From Gemmatimonadota bacterium (lineage in GTDB: Bacteria > Latescibacterota > UBA2968): 32,863 bases of DNA. Numbering within the stretch: position 1 is the first letter of the stretch; every line of letters begins with the position of its first letter. The stretch spans positions 1 to 32,863 of the forward strand of contig VXRD01000022.1 in the NCBI GenBank assembly GCA_009838845.1, read 5' to 3'. The position numbers were made by a program, and so were the translations under genes. Below the pieces are notes generated by a model. It saw nothing but the letters and a program-made list of their open reading frames with translations. It was not told the origin of the DNA and ran no database searches. Below are positions 1-9,462 of the stretch, one piece after another.

Positions 1-73
1 CCCAACCCCTCCCCGCACACGCGAAGCCCAAACGGGGAAGGGGGGGTAGGTCCCAAGAAATTAAAACAGCTTC

Positions 74-3000
74 TCAGAAACTAAACCTGGCGCCAAACGT
101 AATGTCCCGTCGGTCGCTAAAGAGGAGCGAAGGCCGTCGCATATCCGGGAAATCCAGGACATCGGTACCCGGTCGCTTGCCTTCTTGCAATTTGCCATTT
201 GAATCTACTGTCCAGCCTATCGATTCCATATACGCGCGGAAGCGATTGCCAGTATTCGTGCCGGAATATACAAAGGCCTGGCCACCGCCGAAGCTCCCCA
301 CGCCTCCTCTGGGCGTGTCTTCGGGCGCAGTCCCAAAAAGGTCGTTGCGATTGCCGCCGCCCAGGGTGTGCGTATTTTGGAAGTTGAGCGGGTTGGAAAT
401 CTCTATGAACAGCATAGGCGATCCCGGCATATCGAATATCTTGGAAATGCGCAGGTGCGCGGCGTATTCATCAACCCACTGTGCGTTGAGCACATTGATC
501 AGCGAAGCATCTGCATTGCCCGGGTTGTAGTTGAACCACTCTCCGGCCTCGCGATCAAGGTAGAAACCGAGATTCCAGCCGCCCTTGAGCAGGCGCTGTT
601 CGCCGCCGTAATCGAGGGGCGTTCGGAAATTGCCGCCCAACTTTATCTGAGGCTTTGCCTTGAATGGCGGCGCGGCATTGTTCGGGCTATTCTCAAGCAC
701 GGTTCTCGAAGGCGTTGAAACCGTCTTCGCATCGCGGATATCTTGCCACGCTGTGTTGCGAACCCGCGCCTGGCGAATATCATAAGACAAGAAACCAGTA
801 AAGAACTGGCCCCGCGTCTTCTGCAACTTCAGTTCCAACCCGCGCGCATCAGTCACAAAGGCATTTTGCGTGTTGCGAGGAGCACCCGTGTTAAATGCGC
901 CCCTGATTCGCACGGCGGGCCAGGCTTCGTTCTCGCCATCTTTGAAATAAACCGTTCCCGTCAAAAGATACTGGCCCTGGAAGCTGCGTTCATATCCCAT
1001 TTCATACTGAATCGTGCGCTCCATCTTCATCCACGGATTGCCAAAAAACTCCAGCGACTGTCCCAAACCGCTCTGCGTGCGATACATATCGCGCGTGTTC
1101 ACAATCTGGTTGAAGTGCCCGTAGTTGATGAACATTTTGCTCAAATCCGTAATCGGATAAGACGCGCCAAAACGGGGGCTGAAAGCCCAATCGGTTGGCG
1201 GGCGCACTTTGCGCACCGCGCGATAAACAGCTTCGGCATCTCTGCCAAACCACGGGAAATGAGTTTCATTTGGAAGGTCAAAATAAAGGTCGGGGCGATG
1301 CCAATCCAGACGAACACCGGCATTGACCACGATATCGCGATACTCCATCCTGTCCTGGAAAAAGACGCCGCCGAAAATCGGGGTTTTCACAAAATAGTTG
1401 TTGTGGTCACCCGTTGCGCCGCCCGAAGGCACATCCGATTCATTGAAAACGCCATCCCCGTTGATATCGCCACCGTTGGGCAAGTCCGGATCGCTGCGCC
1501 CGGTCCACGGAAAGATCACGTCATCGGTTGAACTGACGCGCGGACCTTCGTACTCATCCCTGTAAATGGGATCGCTGAATTCGGGAACTGCGGCTGGCAC
1601 CATACCCCGGTTTTCGTGCAAATTGAAATGATGCACCTGCACACCGGCTTTAATCTGGTGATGCGGGGTAATCTGGCTCGTGAAATCAGCCGTAATATCG
1701 AGATCATCCATGGTGGACCAGTCGCCTGCACGGCTATTGCCGCCACCGCCCTGCATTCGGAAAAGATTGAGAATATCATTGCCACCGGGCTTGTAATTCC
1801 AGCCAAAGGGCGCTTCGTTCAGAACCACGGCACCCCGCGCTCTGGCCGCATCGGCACTACTCTCATCGACCGGTTCCATCGAACCATCTGTGTGGATAGC
1901 CATTGCGGGCGCGTTGGTCAGTTTTTCCGGATGCCATTGCGTGGTCCAATCCGCACCGCCAAATCGCGCCGTCAAGTTGTAAAACGTCTTGGCCGACAAA
2001 GTGTGTGTCCAGGAGACCAACCCGTGATTGCGCTCAATTAGCATCTTCTGGAATTCGGCAGCGGGCATAAACATGCGCGAATGGTTATAGTTCTCAAAAA
2101 CCGCCTGCTGTGTGCGCTGTGGCACGCCCACATTATTGCCCTGATGGCTCCCGTGCTGGAACCCCCGAATATACTGCACACTCAATTTGGTCGTGGCAGT
2201 GGGGGTAAACGTCAGCTTGAGTTGTGTGGTATTGTCCCGATAAGAAACCGTGGCCACATCAAAGGGATAGGCCATGCGCTCCTTGCGGCTCGACGCCGTG
2301 AACCCCACCTTGTCTTTCAAAATTGGGCCACCAACCGTAATATCCCACAAATAATCGTAATCGCGGTCTTCCGGATTTGCGTTAAACGGACCGTCGGCAT
2401 ACGGGTCATCTCCGTCATGACTCCGATGCTGCCAGGCCCATATCCCCCTGGCCTGCTCAACAGTGGTAATGGGATCCTTACCACTTACGCCAGCCGTCCA
2501 TTGTTTGCCACCGGCTGTGCGATTTGCGAGTTCCTGGTTCCAGCCAATAAAGTCCGGCTCACCATCTCCATTGCGGTCCTCGGTAGGACTATTGGACTGA
2601 AAACGCCCCACATCCCACCAGTTGTCTTCAGAATAGAGATTGGGTCCAAAGTGCTTCTTGCCAGCGGGATTGTACGTACCTTCTGCCGAAACAAAAAACT
2701 GGCTGGGTTCTTTGGTCACAAAGTTCACGACTCCGCCGCGGATATTCCCGTATTCGGCATTAAAACCACCCGTGAGCACCTGAACCTGCTTGATCGCGGT
2801 CTTTGAAAAAGATGTATAAGCGCGCTGATGGCGATTGTCAGCCGCGGTCACGCCGTCCATATTAAAACCGATGTTCATGGCGTTTTCACCGCGAATGGTA
2901 ATACCCCATGCATCTTTATCTAAACCCACCTGCGTGGTGACCTGATCCCGAATGCGCGCACCAACGGGAATTGTTTCGAGTTGCTCCTGCGTAATCGCCT

Positions 3001-3424
3001 GCTGCGCATAGGATACGTCCATCTGCACGGGATCGAGATCGGCTGTCACCACAATAGCGTCCAACTCGACCGTCGATTCCTTGAGCTGGAAGTCAACCGT
3101 TGCAGTGCGGTCTAAAAGCACTTCCACCTCGGTCTTGGAAACGCTCTGATAACCCACGAGAGAAGCCCGCACTTCGTAAATGCCCGGCGACACGCGCAAA
3201 ATGAAATACTCGCCGTTGACATCGACCGTCGCGCCCATCCTTGTATCTACCACCACGACATTGGCCCCGGGTAACGGCTCGCCAGAATCTGCGTCTGTAA
3301 CGCGCCCGGCGATCTTCCCCGTGGTCTGCGCATGCAACCCAACCGGCAAGGCAAGCAACACTGTACACAACAGTGCCACCCAAAATCCCGGCGGGCGAAA
3401 AACATCACTGTAAACGTTCTTCAT
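74..3424 (-). CDS. TonB-dependent outer-membrane receptor with N-terminal carboxypeptidase-regulatory-like domain
   Basis: Outer-membrane ligand-gated channel of 1116 residues, expected to import a bound substrate using TonB energy. Residues 1-33 form a signal peptide (hydrophobic core VALLCTVLLALPVGL, then HAQ). Residues 37-115 are a carboxypeptidase-regulatory-like beta-sandwich (GRVTDADSGEPLPGANV...GEYFILRVSPGIYEV). Residues 140-240 are the plug (ITIRGE, FNMDGV, GGFNAEYGNIRGGVVNFVTK). The rest is a beta-barrel ending in the usual terminal Phe (FGARFSF). The start is supported by a strong Shine-Dalgarno (aaaggaggtag) just upstream. Two Asp/Asn-Gly rich, calcium-loop-like stretches (DRNGDGEPD and DINGDGVFNESD) sit in probable extracellular loops. 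No SusD-like partner is next to it, so the substrate cannot be named. It is divergent from the glycosidase-like gene at 3606, which may point to carbohydrate uptake. The family is clear; the substrate is unknown. Confidence 0.95.
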   Translation of the reverse strand: MKNVYSDVFRPPGFWVALLCTVLLALPVGLHAQTTGKIAGRVTDADSGEPLPGANVVVVDTRMGATVDVNGEYFILRVSPGIYEVRASLVGYQSVSKTEVEVLLDRTATVDFQLKESTVELDAIVVTADLDPVQMDVSYAQQAITQEQLETIPVGARIRDQVTTQVGLDKDAWGITIRGENAMNIGFNMDGVTAADNRHQRAYTSFSKTAIKQVQVLTGGFNAEYGNIRGGVVNFVTKEPSQFFVSAEGTYNPAGKKHFGPNLYSEDNWWDVGRFQSNSPTEDRNGDGEPDFIGWNQELANRTAGGKQWTAGVSGKDPITTVEQARGIWAWQHRSHDGDDPYADGPFNANPEDRDYDYLWDITVGGPILKDKVGFTASSRKERMAYPFDVATVSYRDNTTQLKLTFTPTATTKLSVQYIRGFQHGSHQGNNVGVPQRTQQAVFENYNHSRMFMPAAEFQKMLIERNHGLVSWTHTLSAKTFYNLTARFGGADWTTQWHPEKLTNAPAMAIHTDGSMEPVDESSADAARARGAVVLNEAPFGWNYKPGGNDILNLFRMQGGGGNSRAGDWSTMDDLDITADFTSQITPHHQIKAGVQVHHFNLHENRGMVPAAVPEFSDPIYRDEYEGPRVSSTDDVIFPWTGRSDPDLPNGGDINGDGVFNESDVPSGGATGDHNNYFVKTPIFGGVFFQDRMEYRDIVVNAGVRLDWHRPDLYFDLPNETHFPWFGRDAEAVYRAVRKVRPPTDWAFSPRFGASYPITDLSKMFINYGHFNQIVNTRDMYRTQSGLGQSLEFFGNPWMKMERTIQYEMGYERSFQGQYLLTGTVYFKDGENEAWPAVRIRGAFNTGAPRNTQNAFVTDARGLELKLQKTRGQFFTGFLSYDIRQARVRNTAWQDIRDAKTVSTPSRTVLENSPNNAAPPFKAKPQIKLGGNFRTPLDYGGEQRLLKGGWNLGFYLDREAGEWFNYNPGNADASLINVLNAQWVDEYAAHLRISKIFDMPGSPMLFIEISNPLNFQNTHTLGGGNRNDLFGTAPEDTPRGGVGSFGGGQAFVYSGTNTGNRFRAYMESIGWTVDSNGKLQEGKRPGTDVLDFPDMRRPSLLFSDRRDITFGARFSF

Positions 3425-3605
3425 GCTCTACCTCCTTTGGGGGGTGAAAAAAACGATACGTATTTTGTGATTCTGCACCAAATATAAGTTTATGGACTCC
3501 AATTCCCATTGTCAAGTGAAAGTTTACCCATTATCTTACAAAAAAAAAGGGATTTATTAAATATCGATTCCCCACAAAATCAACCCTTAAACAGGCCCTT
3601 ATTAA

Positions 3606-5156
3606 ATGAAACTCTCGAAAGTCAACACCACCGACATCACCGACGCGATCCGCCTGGGCTGCCGAATGATGAGCAATGTCTTCAACGAGGACGACAACGA
3701 CATGCCCTTCTTCGGTTCCGAAGTCAGCCCAAACCCACAATTGCGGTTTAGCGGCGTCCACACCGAGTCACACGTACCCGGTAGGCACCTCAACGCATTG
3801 CTCAACGCCGAAGACGCCGCTGGCATTTCAGTCGATCCCAATGCGATTGAGAAACACGCCAACGCCGCCTTCTTCTCCTACAGCGGACCGGTCGCACTGC
3901 CCCTCAACCGCACGGAGGTCGATGGACCTGTCAACAGCTTCACGACCCACAACGTGCGCGAAGGCTTCCACGCTCTGTACCCATTGGTCAAATACAGAAA
4001 CTCCGATCGCGCGCGGGAAATCGCCGAGAACAGCATCCGGGACATATTCGAGCTATTCAAACCAGATACAGGCTGGGACTTCAATCGCCTTGAAAATGAG
4101 CACGGCATAGAAGTGCGCGAGAACACCTTCATCACCGGAATTGCCCGATCAATAGGTCCCCTTGTCAAATACTACCGCGCCACGGGCTACGGACCTGCAC
4201 TCGAACTCGCCGTAATCCTGAAAGAAAAAACGACCCGTGAATTTTTCCTCGAATCGGGCGCTTACGACCGCGAGAGCTTCGGAGCGCATACCCATTCGAC
4301 AACCTGCGTCATGTCTTCGCTTGCACAACTCGCAGATCTCCTCGATGACGCGCGATTGCTCAACCGGGTCAAGGCATTTTACGACAATGGATTGTGGGAA
4401 ATTCGCGATGAAATTGGATGGGTAATTGAAAATAGTGGAGATGATGCGAGTCCAGATCGCGGAGAGATCAACAACACGGGCGATATTGTCGAAACAGCCC
4501 TGATACTGGGCAGAAAGGGATACACCGAATACTTCGAAGACGCCGAGCGCATCACGCGATGTCACATATTGCCCTCGCAATTGCGCGACAACAGCTTCAT
4601 CGAAGACCCGCCGAACCCGCACAACATAGACGGGCTTCGCCAGGTCGCAGACCGGCATCTCGGCGGCTTTGGCTTCCCCGCACCTTATGGTCACGCGCCG
4701 CTCGGCTTTGAGCGGATCAGCTTCAACACAGACATCGTAGGCGGAGGCGTCGGCTCACTCTGCGAAATCCTCCGCGAAGCCGTACGCACCGAATCCTCAA
4801 TCCACCGGGTGAATCTCCATTTCGACCTCGAAACCGAACATATCAAAGTCGCGTCACCCTACACAAATGACTGCCTGAGAATCATCGTCAAATCCCCCGG
4901 ACCTCTATATGTCCGCATCCCAACCTGGGTCGATCCATCCGATATCGCTGTCGCCGACCGTTTCACCTGTTCCAATGGCTATCTCTTAATCTCCCAACCC
5001 CCGGTCAACACACCCATCGAAATACGTTTTCCCCTCATCGAGCGCAAAATCGTTCTAAAACACCGCACGCGGGACATCAGAGTGCGCCTGAAAGGAGATT
5101 CGGTACTCGCGATGGAAAATCACGGCGCTGACCTGACCTATTTCGATACTCTATAG
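3606..5156 (+). CDS. GH127-like (alpha/alpha) barrel glycoside hydrolase family protein
   Basis: A 516-residue protein and the only plus-strand gene. The helical N-terminal two thirds (HNVREGFHALYPLVKY, LEHGIEVRENTF-type segments, HTHSTTCVMSSLAQLADLLDD) resemble the barrel of GH127/GH146-type beta-L-arabinofuranosidase-like proteins. The last ~110 residues look like their C-terminal beta-sandwich (LYVRIPTWVDPSDI, SNGYLLISQPPVNTPIEIRFPL). No signal peptide or membrane segment is seen, so it should act in the cytoplasm, perhaps on imported oligosaccharides. The ATG has no good Shine-Dalgarno, so the exact start is uncertain. It is divergent from the TonB receptor across 181 bases and convergent with the sulfotransferase gene (17 bases apart). 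I recognise the fold type by pattern only. Catalytic residues were not identified, and it could be a non-catalytic or differently specific relative. Confidence 0.6.
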   Translation: MKLSKVNTTDITDAIRLGCRMMSNVFNEDDNDMPFFGSEVSPNPQLRFSGVHTESHVPGRHLNALLNAEDAAGISVDPNAIEKHANAAFFSYSGPVALPLNRTEVDGPVNSFTTHNVREGFHALYPLVKYRNSDRAREIAENSIRDIFELFKPDTGWDFNRLENEHGIEVRENTFITGIARSIGPLVKYYRATGYGPALELAVILKEKTTREFFLESGAYDRESFGAHTHSTTCVMSSLAQLADLLDDARLLNRVKAFYDNGLWEIRDEIGWVIENSGDDASPDRGEINNTGDIVETALILGRKGYTEYFEDAERITRCHILPSQLRDNSFIEDPPNPHNIDGLRQVADRHLGGFGFPAPYGHAPLGFERISFNTDIVGGGVGSLCEILREAVRTESSIHRVNLHFDLETEHIKVASPYTNDCLRIIVKSPGPLYVRIPTWVDPSDIAVADRFTCSNGYLLISQPPVNTPIEIRFPLIERKIVLKHRTRDIRVRLKGDSVLAMENHGADLTYFDTL

Positions 5157-5173
5157 CCGACCCATTCCCGCAC

Positions 5174-7681
5174 TTACAAACGAGAGTTCCGAATACCAGA
5201 CACCGTGATAAACTCCCGATACCGCGCAAAAGCATCATTGACCGCCTCTGCAGTGAGACCGTAATCCTTCAGGTCGTAGCGATGCCGCGTCTCAGTTCGT
5301 CGTTGCTCGTCTTGCTGGAATTGCCACTCTTTCATGGTATCAACAGCCGCCTGTTCAAGGGTCCAGCCAAAGTGTTTATAGATGCTGCGAACCACGCCAA
5401 AAGGGTCCTCAATCAGATCGAAGTAGTTCACATCCATCCAGCGGGACTCCAGTTCGGGATGGGCCAGCCGGAAGTCCACGGCCTTATCCATCATGTTGCT
5501 CATGAAAGCGAGTTGCTCAGCACCGAGTTCGTGCGGCGGGCGCGGCTCACTGGACTGGGAGCGCACCCGTTCCACCAGGCTATTCCACGACCCCATGAAC
5601 TGCGAGGGCTCGCGGTGGGTCTGGATGAACAGGGCGTCTGGATAGGTCTCGATCAAGGTCTCCAGTTCCATGAGATGAAAGGGCATCTTGAACAGCCACT
5701 GCGCGCAGTACTCGGGCTGCTGCTGTCGTCGTTGCCATGCGAAATGCTGTATGATGCGGCGGTGGTAGGCGTAAGCATCTCCTGAGCCGTTCTCGGCCAG
5801 CCACCGACCGTATTCCGGTATATGGAATCGAGCGATAGAGACCCATGCCGAGAAGGCCATCCTGAAGACAGGGAAATCCTCCTCTGGCTCATCGACGTTG
5901 AAATCGTGAACCCCCTCCAAAATCTTTAAGATACCGGATGCATCAAGCATTCCCTGCATCCGCGCCCGGCGGGGGTCATCGGGTGTGCCCGCTATGGTTG
6001 CGTATTCACCCGTCCAGAGGACCGGCTCGGCGTACTCGTATAGCCGTAGCACCCAAAAACGTTTGTCGCGAGACATCAGGCGATGCAGGTAGGTTGTGCC
6101 GGTACGGTTAATCCCGACGATGAAGACCGGCCGAGTGATCTCCTCGCGTTCGATCTCCGGGTGCTGCCGCCGTTCGTGGGCCAACTCGGCATTGTTGCGC
6201 AAGAAGCGGCTCAGTTCGAAAACATTATCACTAAGCCTGTCCTCCAACAGTTTGGCATCAGGTGCTTTCATAGCTCCGACCAATTGCTGCAGGCTTTGAC
6301 GCATCCACGCAGGATACGCCAGGTCAAAGGGGACGCCCCGGTCTTGAGCGTAGCGCTCGGCCCGGGCAATCAGGCAGTCGAAGTCCAGGCGGCTCTGTGC
6401 AATGGGATACGGCCATTCCTCCCGATGAGCCATAATCCATTCTTTGGAGCACTTAAGCTTGGCCCACATGCCCGGCCACTCTATCGGGTGCGGACAGTCC
6501 TCACGGATGGCGCGGTCACAAATGGGCAACCTGTCCATCGGCTTGTTTTTGCTCAACCAGTATTTCCCTAAATGATCAAACACTGCCCAGTAACCATGGA
6601 GCGGCGATTTTTCGCCACGTGCCTGGCAGGCGCGTTTGAACGACTCGTAGGAAACCTCGGGCCAATAGAATCCGAAATCGGCGGGTTCGAGGTCGTAATG
6701 ATCCAACTGCGGGTTGCAACAATGATAGATCGTGAAACGCCGTTCGGGATTCAAAGAAATAGCCGTACAGGCTCGACTCAGCGTATCGACTGTTTCGTTG
6801 CTGGATCGAAATGTAAATTCTTCCGGCAATGTCTCGCTATCGACCACTGCAGCAAACATCCGCACACTCAAATCGTTCGCCGGGGTATATCCCGCGCTGG
6901 ACAGACTGATTTGCGGCAGCCGAAAAATCGCCAAAGGCATACCGGCCTGTTGCGCAAAAAGAAGGATCTGCTCGGATGTCAGCTTGCTCCACGGGTAGCC
7001 GAGCAATCCGATTGGAAACATCCTCTTCATGCTTTCGAGGTCCGGTTGCATCTGGTGGTCGATGCGGCTGTGCTTGAATTCGTGTGCGAAGGCGCAGAAA
7101 TACTGGGGGAACACACCCATGGTCGAGGCGTAGAACAAGTGCTTGAAGCGTCTGCGTAAACACAATTCGAGCGCATTGCGAATGCTAAACGTATTGATCG
7201 TGCGTATGTCGAGATAAGACGAAGTGAGATTGATATCGGCGGCAAGATGATAGACAGCGTCGATCCGCTGACAAAGAGAGTCGAATTGTTCTGCGGGAAG
7301 ACCGAATTGAGTCTGACCGATGTCTCCGACGATCACACTTATGCGCGGAGCAAACCTCTCATCCCAGATATCGGCTTGCTGCAGGGCGGCGCGGATACGT
7401 TCAAAACCATGTTTGGCGTTATCGGCCCGGACAATGCAGTGAACCACCAGATCGGTGCTCTGCTGCAAGAGATCCAACAAAAAGAAACGACCGATGAAAC
7501 CGGTCGCTCCGGTCAGAAATACCTCTTTGAAATCACTCGGAGAGACAGCGGCGGCCGGTGCTTCTCTGCTGATTGTCTCGTGAACGAATCGACGAAGGGT
7601 ATCGACGTCTCTCTGGCAATGCGGTGGCAAAGATCCAACAAGCGGGGCCACCGCCGTGTCGGCAACGGTTTTTTCGATCAT
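5174..7681 (-). CDS. Thioester-reductase-like (NAD-binding 4) domain fused to PAPS sulfotransferase
   Basis: An 835-residue two-domain enzyme, third gene of the PKS operon (30 bases after the radical SAM gene; SD aggaaagg). Residues about 50-340 form an extended short-chain-dehydrogenase reductase of the Male_sterility/thioester-reductase type: TGATGFIG at 57-64, GDIG at 119-122, VYHLAADINL at 143-152, Ser186 in FYAST, and the catalytic pair Tyr229/Lys233 in GYPWSK. Residues about 515-800 are a Sulfotransfer_3-type domain: a PAPS loop at 523-535 (GINRTGTTYLHRL) and the second PAPS motif with Lys665, Pro667, His669 and Arg690 (FKMPFHLMELE...PDALFIQTHREP). The PKS lacks a thioesterase, so this protein is the natural release enzyme: NAD(P)H reduction of the ACP thioester to aldehyde or alcohol, then sulfation. 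The domains are seen; the coupling of the two reactions is inferred. Residues 340-510 link them and are not recognised. Confidence 0.9.
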   Translation of the reverse strand: MIEKTVADTAVAPLVGSLPPHCQRDVDTLRRFVHETISREAPAAAVSPSDFKEVFLTGATGFIGRFFLLDLLQQSTDLVVHCIVRADNAKHGFERIRAALQQADIWDERFAPRISVIVGDIGQTQFGLPAEQFDSLCQRIDAVYHLAADINLTSSYLDIRTINTFSIRNALELCLRRRFKHLFYASTMGVFPQYFCAFAHEFKHSRIDHQMQPDLESMKRMFPIGLLGYPWSKLTSEQILLFAQQAGMPLAIFRLPQISLSSAGYTPANDLSVRMFAAVVDSETLPEEFTFRSSNETVDTLSRACTAISLNPERRFTIYHCCNPQLDHYDLEPADFGFYWPEVSYESFKRACQARGEKSPLHGYWAVFDHLGKYWLSKNKPMDRLPICDRAIREDCPHPIEWPGMWAKLKCSKEWIMAHREEWPYPIAQSRLDFDCLIARAERYAQDRGVPFDLAYPAWMRQSLQQLVGAMKAPDAKLLEDRLSDNVFELSRFLRNNAELAHERRQHPEIEREEITRPVFIVGINRTGTTYLHRLMSRDKRFWVLRLYEYAEPVLWTGEYATIAGTPDDPRRARMQGMLDASGILKILEGVHDFNVDEPEEDFPVFRMAFSAWVSIARFHIPEYGRWLAENGSGDAYAYHRRIIQHFAWQRRQQQPEYCAQWLFKMPFHLMELETLIETYPDALFIQTHREPSQFMGSWNSLVERVRSQSSEPRPPHELGAEQLAFMSNMMDKAVDFRLAHPELESRWMDVNYFDLIEDPFGVVRSIYKHFGWTLEQAAVDTMKEWQFQQDEQRRTETRHRYDLKDYGLTAEAVNDAFARYREFITVSGIRNSRL

Positions 7682-7711
7682 GTTTCCTTTCCTAAAAATC
7701 GTGCATATTCT

Positions 7712-9436
7712 TTACACCGCCGCCAGGTGTTCTGCCTGTGCATTCACGGCGAATCGGAAGTTCTCCAAAGCATGCTCAATTCCATCTTCATTATAGCGAA
7801 AATCATCGGGTATTGATTCGTAACGCGCCTGAACTCGCGTGAGCAACGCTTGCCTCTGGTTCCCAATTTCTTCCACATCCCGAACCCGTGCTTCCTTGAA
7901 CATCTCCAACTCGGCCGCCAGAAATTCCTTGAAACCATGGATAGCATTCTGCTGACTGGTGATTTTTTCAAAGTGATAGCCCAGAGCAGCCAGGCTGATT
8001 GCCTCTGAGAGCATGCGAGGATGGTCTTTAGAGACTTTGGCGATAAAATTCATGTAGGCGGGAACTTGATTGGCGGAAAGTCTCCCGCGCAACCCCATAA
8101 GGTCTGCATAAATCGCATTCTTACTCCTCGGTTTCAGCAAGTGTGGGACTGGCTTGAGGTGCTCAAACAACGTCAGGCAGCGCTTGAAATAGTTCTCGAG
8201 CGTCGGGTCATAGAGCGTGGCTGTCACGCGTCGATACCCCTCAATCAATATTCTGGGATCCATTTCTGGCCTGAAGTTGAGGGTCGTAGCATTACCCCCG
8301 ATAGAAACCTCCAAAAGCCGGTTCTCCGACTTTAGACGATTGTACATATCCGTACCCTTCAAAGCAGTCAACAAATAGATTGGGGCCACGGGAATGCCCA
8401 CTTCCTGGATAAAGTCGATCTGGGCATCAAATACATCCTCATCATCACCATCCAGACCCAGGATGAAACCTCCATCGACTCGCATCCCTTTCTGCTGGAT
8501 TTTGCGAACGGCATTGAAGAGATAATTCTCTTCCCGCTTGCTGACATTCTGTGGTTTCTTAGTCTTGAGCAACGCCTTGGGATTGGGGGTTTCAATGCCC
8601 AGAAACACAGTATCGAAACCCGCTTCGATCATAGCATCCATCAATTCACCCATACGCGCGAGATTCACACTCGCCTCCGTGAGCAATGTAAAGGGATACC
8701 CACGTGCCCTTTGCCACTCGGCGAGCACCGGCAGCAGATTCATCGCATCTCGCTTGTTGCCGATGAAATTGTCGTCAACCAGGAAAACCTGACCTCGCCA
8801 ACCCAGTCGATACAGCAATTCAAACTCGTTCACCATCTGATCCGGCGTCTTGGTGCGAGGCACGCGACCATAGAGCTTCGTGATGTCGCAGAATTCACAA
8901 TCAAATGGACACCCACGCGAGAACTGAACGCCCATTGTGTGGTAATTCTTCATATCGATGAGGTCAAAGCGTGGGAGCGGCGTCTGGGTCACATCCGGTT
9001 TTCGCGGCTCTCGATAGATGGCTTTAGCAGTGCCGTTCTCCAGGTCTCGCAAAAATTCGGGAAAGATCTCTTCACCCTCATCCAGCACAAAATGCTCCAC
9101 GCCTTCAATCTCATCATGAAATGTGGTGGGATGGGGTCCACCAGCCACCACGGGAACACCAGCCCGATTACATCGATCTATAACGGCCTGCAGAGAGACT
9201 CGCTGAACGATCATGGTGGAGGTAAACACCATATCAGCCCACTCCAGGTCCGACTCCTCCAGGGGCGTCACATTCATATCCACGACGCGGAGGTCGTATT
9301 CCGGTGGAAACATCGCGGCGATAGTGATCAGACCCAGAGGCGGAAACGCAGCCTTTATTCCCACAATCTCCAGAGCGAAATTCGCCCCCCAGTAGGTCGG
9401 TGGGTGTTCGGGATAAACCAGAAGCGCATTAGGCAT
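7712..9436 (-). CDS. B12-binding domain radical SAM enzyme (HpnP-like, DUF4070-type C-terminus)
   Basis: A 574-residue cytoplasmic enzyme. The N-terminal ~140 residues are a Rossmann-like cobalamin-binding domain (PPLGLITIAAMFPPEYDLRVVD, VVAGGPHPT at 96-104, LDEGE). The radical SAM 4Fe-4S motif is Cys176-x3-Cys180-x2-Cys183 within SRGCPFDCEFC, followed by FLVDDNFIGN and GFDTVFLGIETPN. The C-terminal half resembles the DUF4070 extension of HpnP (hopanoid C-2 methylase) and related proteins. Class B members methylate unactivated carbon, and others in the superfamily do ring closures. The gene starts 26 bases after the PKS stop with a strong SD (gaggagg), so it belongs to the same operon. The likely role is C-methylation, or another radical modification, of the PKS chain or the released lipid. 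The family is firm; the reaction is inferred. Confidence 0.93.
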   Translation of the reverse strand: MPNALLVYPEHPPTYWGANFALEIVGIKAAFPPLGLITIAAMFPPEYDLRVVDMNVTPLEESDLEWADMVFTSTMIVQRVSLQAVIDRCNRAGVPVVAGGPHPTTFHDEIEGVEHFVLDEGEEIFPEFLRDLENGTAKAIYREPRKPDVTQTPLPRFDLIDMKNYHTMGVQFSRGCPFDCEFCDITKLYGRVPRTKTPDQMVNEFELLYRLGWRGQVFLVDDNFIGNKRDAMNLLPVLAEWQRARGYPFTLLTEASVNLARMGELMDAMIEAGFDTVFLGIETPNPKALLKTKKPQNVSKREENYLFNAVRKIQQKGMRVDGGFILGLDGDDEDVFDAQIDFIQEVGIPVAPIYLLTALKGTDMYNRLKSENRLLEVSIGGNATTLNFRPEMDPRILIEGYRRVTATLYDPTLENYFKRCLTLFEHLKPVPHLLKPRSKNAIYADLMGLRGRLSANQVPAYMNFIAKVSKDHPRMLSEAISLAALGYHFEKITSQQNAIHGFKEFLAAELEMFKEARVRDVEEIGNQRQALLTRVQARYESIPDDFRYNEDGIEHALENFRFAVNAQAEHLAAV

Positions 9437-9462
9437 GGCAATATCCTCCTCTGTACATTCTT

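Noticed and set aside
1-73. Possible terminator after the TonB receptor gene
   Set aside because: On the minus strand ccccg and cgggg could pair, but the stem is short, poorly matched and lacks a following T-run.
3425-3605. Promoter-like TTGTCA in the gap before the plus-strand gene
   Set aside because: No convincing -10 box at 16-18 bases; too weak to annotate.
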